Below are positions 7,104 through 15,208 of a stretch of 23,881 bases of DNA, in pieces (position 1 is the stretch's first letter; every line of letters begins with the position of its first letter). The stretch is taken from contig UQGS01000034.1 in NCBI GenBank assembly GCA_900540685.1, positions 1 through 23,881 of the forward strand. The letters are read 5' to 3'. This DNA comes from an uncultured Catenibacterium sp. GTDB taxonomy: Bacteria > Bacillota_I > Bacilli_A > Erysipelotrichales > Coprobacillaceae. The position numbers and the translations under genes were made by a program. The notes under the pieces were generated by a model. The model saw nothing but the letters and a program-made list of their open reading frames with translations, was not told the origin of the DNA and made no database searches.

Positions 7104-7127
7104 TTTAAATTATATCTCCTCGAAAAA

Positions 7128-8312
7128 TTATTTATCGTTGATAGCAGCGATACCTGGTAATACTTTACCTTCCATATATTCTAATGATGCTCCTCCACCA
7201 GTAGAAATATGAGATACCTTATCAGCGAATCCTAACTGCTTAACAGCAGCTGCAGAGTCACCACCACCGATGATAGTGTTAGCACCTTCAAGGTTAGCTA
7301 ACATGCTACATACAGCTTTAGTACCTTCTGCGAACTTAGGCATTTCGAATACACCCATAGGGCCATTCCAGATAACTGTCTTAGCACCTTCAAGTTCTTT
7401 AGCGAATAATTCAACAGTCTTAGGACCAATATCAAGACCCATGTATCCATCAGGTACATCTTCACCAACAACCTTGATATCTCCGTCTTCACCAAACTTA
7501 CTGCTTACTACAGAGTCGATTGGAAGGATTAACTTATCTCCACCCTTTTCGATGAATGACTTAGCTAATTCTACTTTATCTTCTTCAACTAATGAAGAAC
7601 CAACTGTATGTCCCTGAGCTTTAGCGAAAGTATAGCACATACCACCACCGATAATGATCTTATCAGCAACGTTTAATAAGTTTTCGATTACACCGATCTT
7701 AGAAGATACTTTAGAACCACCTAAGATAGCTACTAAAGGTCTTTCTGGATCAGATACTGCCTTACCAATATAAGCGATTTCCTTTTCTACTAAGAAACCT
7801 GCAACTGCTGGTAAGTGAGAAGCGATTCCTACAGTTGAAGCATGAGCTCTATGAACTGAACCGAATGCATCTTCTACGAATACATCACCAAGTGATGCCC
7901 AATAAGCACCTAATTCTGGATCGTTCTTAGTTTCACCAGCTTCATAACGAGTGTTCTGAACTAAGATAACCTGTCCATTTTCAGCAGTCTTAACTGCTTC
8001 TTCAAGTTCAGCACCGCGAGTAGCGTTTACGAACTTAACATCTCTTCCTAATAATTCAGCAAGCTTAGGAGCAACAACAGCCATATCGTTCTTAGCTTTG
8101 TCTTCTTCCTTCTTGATCTTACCTAAGTGAGAGAAAAGTACAACAGCCTTTGGGTTGTGATCTAATAAGTAGTTGATTGTTGGTAATGCAGCAACAACTC
8201 TGTTATCGTCTGTAATTTCTCCTGTGTTTTTGTCTCTTGGTACATTGAAATCTACACGTACAAGAACTGTCTTGCCTGCGACATCAATATCTCTAATTGT
8301 TAATTTATCCAT
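7128..8312 (-). CDS. pgk: Phosphoglycerate kinase
   Basis: The 394-residue two-domain enzyme makes ATP from 1,3-bisphosphoglycerate and ADP. The N-terminal domain has VLVRVDFNVP and the phosphoglycerate-binding region with LFSHLG. The hinge region has LGGSKVSSKIGVIENL at about 197-212. The nucleotide domain has WNGPMGVFE at about 314-322 and IGGGDSAAAV at about 347-356. The ATG follows an AGGAGG site, and a clear promoter lies at 8336-8365. It heads the pgk-tpiA operon. The other lower-glycolysis genes are not in the window. Confidence 0.98.
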   Translation of the reverse strand: MDKLTIRDIDVAGKTVLVRVDFNVPRDKNTGEITDDNRVVAALPTINYLLDHNPKAVVLFSHLGKIKKEEDKAKNDMAVVAPKLAELLGRDVKFVNATRGAELEEAVKTAENGQVILVQNTRYEAGETKNDPELGAYWASLGDVFVEDAFGSVHRAHASTVGIASHLPAVAGFLVEKEIAYIGKAVSDPERPLVAILGGSKVSSKIGVIENLLNVADKIIIGGGMCYTFAKAQGHTVGSSLVEEDKVELAKSFIEKGGDKLILPIDSVVSSKFGEDGDIKVVGEDVPDGYMGLDIGPKTVELFAKELEGAKTVIWNGPMGVFEMPKFAEGTKAVCSMLANLEGANTIIGGGDSAAAVKQLGFADKVSHISTGGGASLEYMEGKVLPGIAAINDK

Positions 8313-8335
8313 TAATTATCATCCTCCTACGACGA

Positions 8336-8365
8336 ATTATAGCACAATTAAATATTTATATACAA
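8336..8365 (-). promoter_or_regulatory. pgk-tpiA promoter
   Basis: On the minus strand a -35 TTGTAT (8365-8360), an 18-base spacer and a perfect -10 TATAAT (8341-8336) lie 24 bases upstream of the pgk ATG, with the AGGAGG ribosome site between them. Confidence 0.75.
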
Positions 8366-8387
8366 TCAAAAATACTATTCTTACTAA

Positions 8388-9281
8388 TTATCTATTTACA
8401 GATGAAGCAATTTTATGATATGTCCATCTTTTTCCACGAATGGCAACGCTTAACGTCATAATATTTTCAGGTAAAGCCATACCACACCATCCAGCATCAC
8501 CGATATGCTGAATATCTACACCACATCTTTTATTCACAATTGCGATTTCTCTGACTGTTTCAGTATCTGCACCTTCCTGGCTTGTACCAATTGCTGATAG
8601 TGCTAATGCATTATGTGCATGAATATATTCGCAAGCTTTAGTTACTGTTGCTTCAGATAATCCTGGTACAGTATTGACTGCTGGCATTAAGATCACATCA
8701 GCACCTGCATCAATGAATTCCTTAATCGCTTCTAAGTCTACAACCGGTTCATTGACACCAGCACCATGCATCTTACCCGCAATAATTAAGCCCTTGAAAT
8801 ATTTCTTAGCTTCCTTAATAGCCATTGCAATAGAATGATTAGATACACCAACACCTGGGTTACCTGTTAAACAGATGAAGTTGAATCCTAATTCCTGTGC
8901 TTTCTTAAATGTTTCTGCAGTAGCCTGTCTACCAGATGCAATTGTCTGTCTTTCTTCAAGCATATCAGCATCTAAGTCTACTGGTTCAAGGTTACATCCT
9001 ACTGGTCTACCAATTAATTCCTGTAACTTCTTAACTGGTTCATCACATTCTGGCAAACCATTGATCACTGGATTATTGCAATCAAATACGTTTAAAAGAA
9101 CCATATCACTACCAAAAGACACAGCAAGTTCTGCATTAGTTAAGTCTCCTAATAATGGTGGAATAGCCACTACTGTTTCAGTCATGACAGTTCTTCCTTC
9201 ACATGCAAGAATAGACTGTTTTAATTCTTCTCCATTCATTGCAAGCATTTCACTTGTTGTACAATTCAATAATCTTTTCAT
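8388..9281 (-). CDS. Conserved TIM-barrel-like protein of unknown function
   Basis: The protein has about 297 residues. Alternating strand/helix blocks with glycine-rich turns suggest a TIM barrel: FICLTGNPGVGVSN at about 134-147, GLIIAGKMHGAGVNEP at about 163-178, DAGADVILMPAVNTVPG at about 186-202, and HIGDAGWCGMALPENIM near the C-terminus. I recognise it as a Firmicutes family annotated as hypothetical or loosely as a HAD-like hydrolase, but it lacks the HAD DxDG motif; a barrel enzyme acting on a phosphorylated substrate is only a guess. I chose ATG 9281 because GGAGG lies 10 bases upstream; the ATG at 9290 is one base from that site. It is a single gene with its own promoter. Confidence 0.85.
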   Translation of the reverse strand: MKRLLNCTTSEMLAMNGEELKQSILACEGRTVMTETVVAIPPLLGDLTNAELAVSFGSDMVLLNVFDCNNPVINGLPECDEPVKKLQELIGRPVGCNLEPVDLDADMLEERQTIASGRQATAETFKKAQELGFNFICLTGNPGVGVSNHSIAMAIKEAKKYFKGLIIAGKMHGAGVNEPVVDLEAIKEFIDAGADVILMPAVNTVPGLSEATVTKACEYIHAHNALALSAIGTSQEGADTETVREIAIVNKRCGVDIQHIGDAGWCGMALPENIMTLSVAIRGKRWTYHKIASSVNR

Positions 9282-9308
9282 TTTTTCCATACCTCCGTAA
9301 TTGCTTAC

Positions 9309-9314
9309 ATTATA
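9309..9314 (-). promoter_or_regulatory. Probable -10 box of the TIM-barrel gene
   Basis: A perfect TATAAT is read on the minus strand 28 bases upstream of the ATG at 9281. No convincing -35 is seen at 16-18 bases, so the promoter may be activator-dependent or weak. Confidence 0.4.
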
Positions 9315-9337
9315 CTACAACTTACCGGAGATTTCTT

Positions 9338-10126
9338 CTATATAATATGTAATTTCTGTAAGGCTTTGAAAATGCCATCTTGATTATTGGTATTTGTTAT
9401 ATCTTTTGCGATATTTTTAATATCATCAGGCGCATTTCCCATCGCAATACCCATTCCTACACTCTCTAACATCTCTTTATCATTATAATTATCACCAAAA
9501 GCGACAATATCCTGTTTACTTATAGAATAATAGTCACACAAGTGATCAATGGCATCTGCTTTAGTGACACCTTCATTCATGATTTCAATTAAGATATCAG
9601 AAGAGCATGCAATTGAACAATGAGGAAATCTTTCTTTTAAGCTTTTCTCTATCTCTTTAGTGTATTGAGGATTACACATACATAATAGCTTATGTATCTT
9701 ACGAGTCTTATCTAATGAAGCTAATGTGCCTTGTTGTGCTTCTGCTTTTACTATACGTTCTTCTCTTAATACACGAGGATCTTCTTTATCCTCTACTAGC
9801 CAATCATGTAATGCATAAATATTCACAGTACAATCAAACTTCTTTTCTTTAATAAAAGTAATGACTTCTTCTGTCTGTGTATAACTCATCCCATTTTCAT
9901 ATAATACATGTCCCTTTTCATCTAAGATGAGTCCTCCACTAAAACAGATCATCGGACAGACAATATCATTCTCTTTTAGTATTGGATATATTCCTTCTGG
10001 ACTTCTTGCAGAGACAGGCAGGAAAGGAATATTTAAAGATTTAATCGCGTCTCTTGTTTTAGGACTGATATGATGGTCATCTGTGAGTAATGTGCCATCA
10101 ATATCACTTAATATACATTGATACAT
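9338..10126 (-). CDS. Cof-type HAD-IIB hydrolase (sugar-phosphate phosphatase type)
   Basis: The 262-residue protein starts MYQCILSDIDGTLL, with the HAD nucleophile Asp8 and acid Asp10. A Cof-type cap domain occupies the middle. Motif III lysine and motif IV appear as TKADAIDHL and VAFGDNYNDKEML. The C-terminus has GIAMGNAPDDIK. Such enzymes dephosphorylate sugar phosphates or other small metabolites; the substrate is not predictable. I chose the start at 10126 for its GGAGGTAACACT ribosome site. The longer frame begins inside the terminator hairpin at 10141-10175. It directly follows the PTS operon, so read-through would link it to sugar-phosphate handling. Confidence 0.92.
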   Translation of the reverse strand: MYQCILSDIDGTLLTDDHHISPKTRDAIKSLNIPFLPVSARSPEGIYPILKENDIVCPMICFSGGLILDEKGHVLYENGMSYTQTEEVITFIKEKKFDCTVNIYALHDWLVEDKEDPRVLREERIVKAEAQQGTLASLDKTRKIHKLLCMCNPQYTKEIEKSLKERFPHCSIACSSDILIEIMNEGVTKADAIDHLCDYYSISKQDIVAFGDNYNDKEMLESVGMGIAMGNAPDDIKNIAKDITNTNNQDGIFKALQKLHII

Positions 10127-10140
10127 AGTGTTACCTCCAT

Positions 10141-10175
10141 AAAAAGAAATGAGCATCACCATCGGTGATGCTCAT
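10141..10175 (-). terminator. Strong hairpin between the PTS operon and the HAD gene
   Basis: ATGAGCATCACC and GGTGATGCTCAT form a perfect 12-bp stem with a 3-base loop (10149-10175). On the minus strand it is followed by TTTCTTTTT. It ends only about 14 bases before the HAD start at 10126, so that gene's expression must come from read-through or re-initiation at a promoter I cannot see. Confidence 0.8.
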
Positions 10176-10211
10176 TCTACAAAAGTCTATAATTCAAATA
10201 AGTTGATAGGG

Positions 10212-10475
10212 TTATTGAATTAAATCTAAAATCTTATTGACGTTGTTTCTACCATTTCTAATTCCAAGCCCAATGATCACAGATATGATTACACAAAGTA
10301 CCATACCAACAATACCTACGATTCTTGTTATAAGAGATGTAGGTCCAAATAAAATGAACGCAAGGAATAATGAGGAAAAAATGATTGAACACTTTAGCCA
10401 TCTCTTTAAGTTGTTAAGCATCTTAGTTTGATATTTTACTTCTTCTACATAATGTGATTTAAGCTCTTTATTCAT
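10212..10475 (-). CDS. Small two-span membrane protein at the end of the PTS operon
   Basis: The 87-residue protein has a basic helical N-terminus (KYQTKMLNNLKRWLK) and two hydrophobic spans, about 29-46 and 51-72, followed by RNGRNNVNKILDLIQ. It lies 19 bases after the IID gene on the same strand with a GGAG ribosome site, and before the operon terminator, so it belongs to the PTS transcript. No catalytic motif is visible and I do not recognise the family. An accessory role for the permease is inferred from position only. Confidence 0.8.
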   Translation of the reverse strand: MNKELKSHYVEEVKYQTKMLNNLKRWLKCSIIFSSLFLAFILFGPTSLITRIVGIVGMVLCVIISVIIGLGIRNGRNNVNKILDLIQ

Positions 10476-10494
10476 GATAGAACGCTCCTTTATA

Positions 10495-11331
10495 TTAGTA
10501 TTTTAATCCAGGGTTGAAGAATCCAATAACAACACCTACGAAAGCAACAACTACAAGTAATAACATTACTTTGATAGGAGACATTTTCTTCTTAGCTAAT
10601 AGATACCAGCAAAGAATAACGAATGCTGCTGTTAAGAATCCAGGATAAACACCATCTAATGTTTTCTGTAATTCTAAGAAAGGTTTAGTTGCACCAGCTG
10701 CAGTCATTTCGAATGAAGTCTTGATACTTACCCAAGTAGCTGCAACAGCACCAATAACGATACCACCAAGCATTGTGATAGATTCTCTTAGTGCTTCACC
10801 CTGAGGACCTACTAAGAAGTCTACGGCTTTACCACCAAGTTCATAACCTTTGAAGTATAAGAACTTCATTCCGAAGTATGCGAATAAGTTCCATACAATC
10901 ATATAGAAGATAGCACCAAGAGGAGATCCTCCAGTACTCATACCTAATGCGATACCTAATAAGATAGGAATAACAGTACCTACAACTAATGAGTCACCAA
11001 TACCAGCGATTGGACCCATTAAACCAGCACGTAAACCATTGATTGTTTCATCATCTACGTCATCAGCACCGTTTGCACGTGCTTCTTCAAGACCAGCAGT
11101 TACACCAACGATAACAGTACCTAACTGAGGTTCAGTGTTAAAGAAAGCTGTATATGTTTTTAAAGCTTTTGCCTGATCTTCTTTTTTGTCATATAACTCT
11201 TCGATAATTGGTAACATTGATGTTAAATAACCAAAAGTCTGCATATGTTCCTGTGAGAAACATGTAAGGTTACCATAATACCAATGATGGAATGATTTTG
11301 ATAGAGTTTTCTTTGAAATCTTCTTTTCCAT
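10495..11331 (-). CDS. PTS mannose-family transporter subunit IID
   Basis: The 278-residue membrane protein has the typical IID opening, SFHHWYYGNLTCFSQEHMQTFGY, and then MLPIIEELY. The conserved GLRAGLMGPIAGIGDSL block at about 120-136 and several membrane spans toward the C-terminus (last span about 248-270) also fit. With IIC it forms the membrane channel of the man/levan/sorbose-type PTS. I chose ATG 11331 because GAGGAGGATATCTAAA precedes it. That ribosome site is embedded in the acidic tail codons of the IIC gene, whose stop is one base upstream. The sugar cannot be read from the sequence. Confidence 0.95.
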   Translation of the reverse strand: MEKKISKKTLSKSFHHWYYGNLTCFSQEHMQTFGYLTSMLPIIEELYDKKEDQAKALKTYTAFFNTEPQLGTVIVGVTAGLEEARANGADDVDDETINGLRAGLMGPIAGIGDSLVVGTVIPILLGIALGMSTGGSPLGAIFYMIVWNLFAYFGMKFLYFKGYELGGKAVDFLVGPQGEALRESITMLGGIVIGAVAATWVSIKTSFEMTAAGATKPFLELQKTLDGVYPGFLTAAFVILCWYLLAKKKMSPIKVMLLLVVVAFVGVVIGFFNPGLKY

Positions 11332-11332
11332 T

Positions 11333-12181
11333 TTAGATATCCTCCTCGTCATCATCATCTAAATCATCTGCAGCAACAACAGCTGGTTTTGATAAAGAAA
11401 GCATTTTAATTTTATAATTGATTAAAGCGAATAATGCAGCAATTAATGTTGCAGATACTAAATTAATGCCAAGTGAAGCAGCTAAAGTGAAACCAAAGAA
11501 GAATGGGATGAAATCTACTGCTTTAGTAACAATCTGTTTTAATAGAATTGCGATACCTACACAAGGTAATAATGAACCAACAGTGAATAATGTCTTCATA
11601 GCAAGACCATCCATTGGTAAGTAAGTCTTGATTAAGTCAACCATTGGCGCACCCATTTTACACATGATTAATGTTGGAATGAATGAACAAATGATATGTG
11701 AGATCCAAGGAAGTACCCAGTTAACTGTATATAATTTCTTGAAATCACCTTTTTCAACTGCAGTCCAGCCGACATGCTGCCATGCTAAGTTGATAGTAGC
11801 TGTTCCATAGAATAATACTGTACCTAATGTACCAACCATTGAACCGAATGAAGTAGCAAGACCCTGAGCTTCTCTTGAAGCAGGATTTAAACCATAAGAA
11901 TGGATTGCAATCATTGCGAGTGGAATACCAATGTAGCTGACAGCACGAACGTCTGCAGATACTGTTCCACCAGGAGTAACTAATGCGATATAAACTAACT
12001 GCATAGCGATACCAACAAGAATACCTGTCTTTAAATCGCCTAAGATAAGACCACAAACTAAACCACCAACTAAAGGTCTACCTAATGTGTAGTTACCAAT
12101 AGAAGTACCACCTAAACCTGGCATACTTGATAAACAAGCAAATAAACCAAGTAGGGCAGCTTGAAACCAACTAATTTCCAT
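11333..12181 (-). CDS. PTS mannose-family transporter subunit IIC
   Basis: The 282-residue polytopic membrane protein has the conserved IIC blocks: MPGLGGTSIGNYTLGRPLVGGLVCG at about 20-44, GIAMQLVYIALVTPGGTVSADVR at about 57-79 and further spans to about 258. The cytoplasmic end is very acidic (DDLDDDDEEDI), much like the IIA end of the same operon. It forms the sugar channel with IID. A GGGAG ribosome site precedes the ATG. The subunit order IIA-IIB-IIC-IID as separate genes is typical of this class. The sugar may be mannose, glucosamine, fructose or similar. Confidence 0.95.
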   Translation of the reverse strand: MEISWFQAALLGLFACLSSMPGLGGTSIGNYTLGRPLVGGLVCGLILGDLKTGILVGIAMQLVYIALVTPGGTVSADVRAVSYIGIPLAMIAIHSYGLNPASREAQGLATSFGSMVGTLGTVLFYGTATINLAWQHVGWTAVEKGDFKKLYTVNWVLPWISHIICSFIPTLIMCKMGAPMVDLIKTYLPMDGLAMKTLFTVGSLLPCVGIAILLKQIVTKAVDFIPFFFGFTLAASLGINLVSATLIAALFALINYKIKMLSLSKPAVVAADDLDDDDEEDI

Positions 12182-12211
12182 AATTTTTTTCTCCCTTAAA
12201 TATTAATATTG

Positions 12212-12703
12212 TTAATAACCGAATTTACCTTTGAAATCATCCCATGTACCGATTGAAACATCTGGTAATAAGGCAAATTTGATTTTATAACCTGCTTTAG
12301 AAATTCTTTCGAATGCATCTGCTTCTTCCTGAGTAATAGACTGGTTATTACCAAGCTTTACAGCGCCTTCACGGTCATTACAAGGACCAACAATAACTGT
12401 ATCAATACCACACTTAAATCCCTGATCTACTAAGATAGTAGCCATATCAATAGGATTCTTAGTGATTAAGAAATACTGAGTATCAGAATCTAATACCTTC
12501 TGAGATTTCTTCGCAAAAGCATCAAGTGTCCAGACAAATGTCTTTTTACCACTTGCAGCTTTATAAGCAGCCTTTAATACACTGTTATCTGCTGCTTTAT
12601 CATTAACTGCTACTAAACCATCACAAGGATATTCTCTAGCCCAGCGAGTACAAGTCTGACCATGAATCATACGGTCATCAATACGAATAAATGAAACTGA
12701 CAT
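12212..12703 (-). CDS. PTS mannose-family transporter subunit IIB
   Basis: The 163-residue cytosolic phosphotransfer protein carries the IIB signature IRIDDRMIHGQ. His14 is the expected phosphorylation site, accepting phosphate from IIA and passing it to the incoming sugar. The length matches a stand-alone IIB (about 160 residues); IIA is a separate gene, unlike E. coli ManX where they are fused. The ribosome site AAGGAGG is good. It lies 14 bases after IIA. Confidence 0.95.
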   Translation of the reverse strand: MSVSFIRIDDRMIHGQTCTRWAREYPCDGLVAVNDKAADNSVLKAAYKAASGKKTFVWTLDAFAKKSQKVLDSDTQYFLITKNPIDMATILVDQGFKCGIDTVIVGPCNDREGAVKLGNNQSITQEEADAFERISKAGYKIKFALLPDVSIGTWDDFKGKFGY

Positions 12704-12717
12704 ATTTGTTTTCCTCC

Positions 12718-13149
12718 TTAAATGTCGTCTTCTTCGTCATCATCTTCTGATGCAAGTTTGAATTCTTTTAATGCTTCATGAGCTTCACCTAAAACAGCCT
12801 GTGGAAGCATTTCTTTATCAAGATTGTCCTTCATTAATACTGTGGTTAATGCAAGTGGAAGGTTCATACCACCTAGGACAACTGTATTATTAGTGAACCC
12901 TTTTTCATTGATTACATTAAGTGCAGTAGTCAAAGGTGAACCACCAATTAAGTCACCTAGAAGAATGATTTCATCATCTTCTGTAATAGGACTTACTGCT
13001 TCCTTAAATACTTCTGCGAATTCATCAGCAGTTTTACCATTCTCTAATCCAACTGCAATGACTTCTTTCTTTTCTCCAGCTAACATGCTAAGTGCATTGG
13101 CTAATCCCTTTGCAAACTCACCATGGCTTACAAGTACTACATATTTCAT
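12718..13149 (-). CDS. PTS mannose-family transporter subunit IIA
   Basis: The 143-residue protein begins MKYVVLVSHGEFAKG, with His9 as the site phosphorylated by HPr. The ILLGDLIGGSPLTTAL block at about 60-75 and the GGMNLPLAL block at about 90-98 are standard for this family. The C-terminus is strongly acidic (ASEDDDEEDDI). I chose ATG 13149 for its AGGAGGAG ribosome site; the frame extends upstream to 13182 without one. It is the first gene of the PTS operon and lies downstream of a cre-like site at 13182-13196. Confidence 0.95.
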   Translation of the reverse strand: MKYVVLVSHGEFAKGLANALSMLAGEKKEVIAVGLENGKTADEFAEVFKEAVSPITEDDEIILLGDLIGGSPLTTALNVINEKGFTNNTVVLGGMNLPLALTTVLMKDNLDKEMLPQAVLGEAHEALKEFKLASEDDDEEDDI

Positions 13150-13181
13150 CTTTCTTCTCCTCCTGTGATTACATTCTAGCA

Positions 13182-13196
13182 TTCAAACGCTTTCAA
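13182..13196 (-). promoter_or_regulatory. Probable catabolite-responsive element (CcpA site) of the PTS operon
   Basis: The minus strand reads TTGAAAGCGTTTGAA, close to the cre consensus TGWAARCGYTTWCW with mismatches only in the last positions. It lies 33 bases upstream of the IIA start, just before a possible -10 TAGAAT. That position fits CcpA repression when preferred sugars are present. It is called by motif only. Confidence 0.6.
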
Positions 13197-13239
13197 TCCA
13201 TCTGTCTAAAGTCATATCTTTAATATGACATTTGTCACA

Positions 13240-13264
13240 TAAAAAAAGAGTGGTTAAACCACTC
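13240..13264 (-). terminator. Terminator between the sensor cassette and the PTS operon
   Basis: GAGTGG (13264-13259) pairs with CCACTC (13253-13248) around TTTAA, followed by T7. It abuts the stop of the solute-binding protein gene, so the PTS operon has its own transcription start. Confidence 0.8.
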
Positions 13265-14541
13265 TAATCATTGAGATATTTGTTTACTTCTTTTTGTAAT
13301 TCTATTAAAGAAAGATCAAAGTCATCACTTGAACGAACAATCTTTGTAATGTTGTTATCAATCATTGTCATTGCTGAATCATATTTCTTAAACTTCTCTC
13401 TATTACGGGCAACTAGAAGTGCTTGATTCAATAAAGACATACTCATCTGACTATCTCCTGATTCTTCATCTAACATATCAATAATAGTCTGAGATTGTGC
13501 GACCTTCTTTAAAGGTGAAATACCTTGAGAATAGTGTGTTAAAGACTGTTGAGTCTTTGTATCATTACATAGTTCTTTTAGTAAATCCCAGGCCTGTGAT
13601 TTATGATAAGATTTACTACTCATCCCCATAAGTAATGTAGAAACCTGTGTACTACCTTTATCTTTACTTACTGTTGGCATTTTAAGGCAATCCCATTCAA
13701 ATGTAGAATACTTCTTAATACGCCATGGATAAGGTTTATAAGTACGATAGACCGATAAAGAAAGTGGTGAAAAAGCCACTAAGCCTTTATCAAATTCTTC
13801 AGAAGTGACACTATGTCCCTTATTAAGATTATTAAGCTTTCGATAGAATTCTAATGCATTTCTAACAGCACTTTGCTCCAAGAAACATTTTGTTCCTGTT
13901 TCATTAAATACTTGTGTTCCATATCCATAGATAGAATAAAGCCATTTATAATCATAACAGCCATAATAGTTATTAGAATACTCACTTACTTTCTTGCATA
14001 TTGTATAGAAATCTTCCAAGGTCCAATCATTATCAGGCATATCAATATGACATTCTTCTAAGAGTGTTTTATTCACAAACATGAGTGTAGGATCACATTC
14101 ATAAGGTAATGCATATTGGTGCTTAGAATAGGTACCTGCCTTTAAAACACTTGAATAATAATCTTTTGAACTAAATGTCTTATCATGATTGATATATGTA
14201 TCGATATTTGCCAGTGCCCCAATAGAACTTAATGTATTAAAATCATCATCAAGAACCATAAAGACATCTGGTTCCTTCCCTCTCACAATCTTATCAGAAA
14301 GCCATGAAGAGTAATCACTCTTCATAATACCATTCTCATACTTTACTTTTACTCCAGGGTATTTCTTTTCAAATCTTTCTATAGCCCCATCAATAATCTT
14401 ATAGCTTTCACCACTTGGTACACCCCAGTTACTTCCAGAAAAAACACCTAGTTCTAAAGTAATGGTATTAGGATAATTGACCACTATCATAAAGAAAAGT
14501 GATAATACTACAATACTTAATACAATTTTAACCCTATTCAT
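13264..14541 (-). CDS. Membrane-tethered family 1 extracellular solute-binding protein
   Basis: The 425-residue protein has a single N-terminal hydrophobic segment at about 4-21 with no lipobox cysteine, so it is probably anchored by an uncleaved helix with the rest outside. The body matches family 1 sugar-binding proteins of ABC importers: IERFEKKYPGVKVKYE at about 54-69, EPDVFMVLDDD at about 89-99, ALPYECDPTLMFVNKTLL and MGMSSKSYHKSQAWDLLKEL. No ABC permease or ATPase is nearby. Its ATG overlaps the response regulator stop by 8 bases, so it is co-translated with the two-component system. I infer a ligand-sensing role and not import. It precedes the PTS operon. Confidence 0.85.
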   Translation of the reverse strand: MNRVKIVLSIVVLSLFFMIVVNYPNTITLELGVFSGSNWGVPSGESYKIIDGAIERFEKKYPGVKVKYENGIMKSDYSSWLSDKIVRGKEPDVFMVLDDDFNTLSSIGALANIDTYINHDKTFSSKDYYSSVLKAGTYSKHQYALPYECDPTLMFVNKTLLEECHIDMPDNDWTLEDFYTICKKVSEYSNNYYGCYDYKWLYSIYGYGTQVFNETGTKCFLEQSAVRNALEFYRKLNNLNKGHSVTSEEFDKGLVAFSPLSLSVYRTYKPYPWRIKKYSTFEWDCLKMPTVSKDKGSTQVSTLLMGMSSKSYHKSQAWDLLKELCNDTKTQQSLTHYSQGISPLKKVAQSQTIIDMLDEESGDSQMSMSLLNQALLVARNREKFKKYDSAMTMIDNNITKIVRSSDDFDLSLIELQKEVNKYLND

Positions 14542-15208
14542 CGTCAATCGCCTTTGTGAGTAAACCACTCTCTACTGCCCATATCGCAAGTTGAGTACGG
14601 TCTCTTAAGTTTAATTTAGAGAGTATAGAGCTTAAATAATTTCTGACTGTTCCTTCTGATAAGAAGAGTTTCTGGGCTATTTCTTTATTAGATAAGCCAT
14701 ATCCTACATGCTGTATAACCTTCCATTCTGGTTTACTTAATGTTTCTACATCTTTTTCATCTACTTTAATAGTATAGTTGTTCTGTTGCATCTTAGAGAA
14801 CATACTAAAGACTTTTGTCGCAATATCAGGATTAATCATTGCGCCTCCGGTATTGACTGTCACAATTGCTTTATAGAGTTCATCCATTGATACACCTTTT
14901 AATAAATAACCACTCGCACCATAACGCAAAGCACTAAAGACAAAGTCATCATCATCAAAAGTAGTCAATATAATAATCTTTGTATTAGGATATTTCGCCT
15001 TCACTTCCTTAGTAGCCATAACACCATCCATACCTGGCATACGAATATCCATTAAAATAACATCAACAACATACTTTTCTAAACATTTTAATACTTCAAA
15101 ACCATCTGATGCAGTATCTACCACATCAATATCAACATGTGTACTTAATACTATCTTTAATGATTCTCTAATCAGTTCCTGATCATCTGCAATCATTACC
15201 TTAATCAT
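14534..15208 (-). CDS. NarL/LuxR-type response regulator
   Basis: The 224-residue protein has an N-terminal receiver domain (about 1-120) with the acidic pocket ADDQ and phosphoacceptor Asp54 in ILMDIRMPGMDG, a Thr at LTTFDDDDF, and the lysine in GYLLKG. A C-terminal LuxR-type helix-turn-helix contains GLSNKEIAQKLFLSEGTVRNYL. The ATG at 15208 has GGAGGGAGAACTAT upstream and overlaps the kinase stop by 8 bases. It is the partner of the kinase at 15201-16505. The PTS operon just downstream is the most likely target, by position only. Confidence 0.95.
   Translation of the reverse strand: MIKVMIADDQELIRESLKIVLSTHVDIDVVDTASDGFEVLKCLEKYVVDVILMDIRMPGMDGVMATKEVKAKYPNTKIIILTTFDDDDFVFSALRYGASGYLLKGVSMDELYKAIVTVNTGGAMINPDIATKVFSMFSKMQQNNYTIKVDEKDVETLSKPEWKVIQHVGYGLSNKEIAQKLFLSEGTVRNYLSSILSKLNLRDRTQLAIWAVESGLLTKAIDDE

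Noticed and set aside
6904..8418. Plus-strand open frames opposite tpiA and pgk (6904-7212, 7270-7617, 8173-8418)
   Set aside because: They lie antisense to clear glycolytic genes, have no ribosome sites and read as low-complexity serine/proline-rich sequence; they are shadows of the coding strand.
10141..10175. Hairpin before the HAD gene as a riboswitch
   Set aside because: It is a simple perfect stem with a 3-base loop and T-rich tail; no aptamer-like multi-helix structure is visible upstream.
11754..12056. Minus-strand open frame inside IIC
   Set aside because: It overlaps the IIC gene in another frame and encodes a serine/tryptophan/arginine/tyrosine-rich string with no family features.
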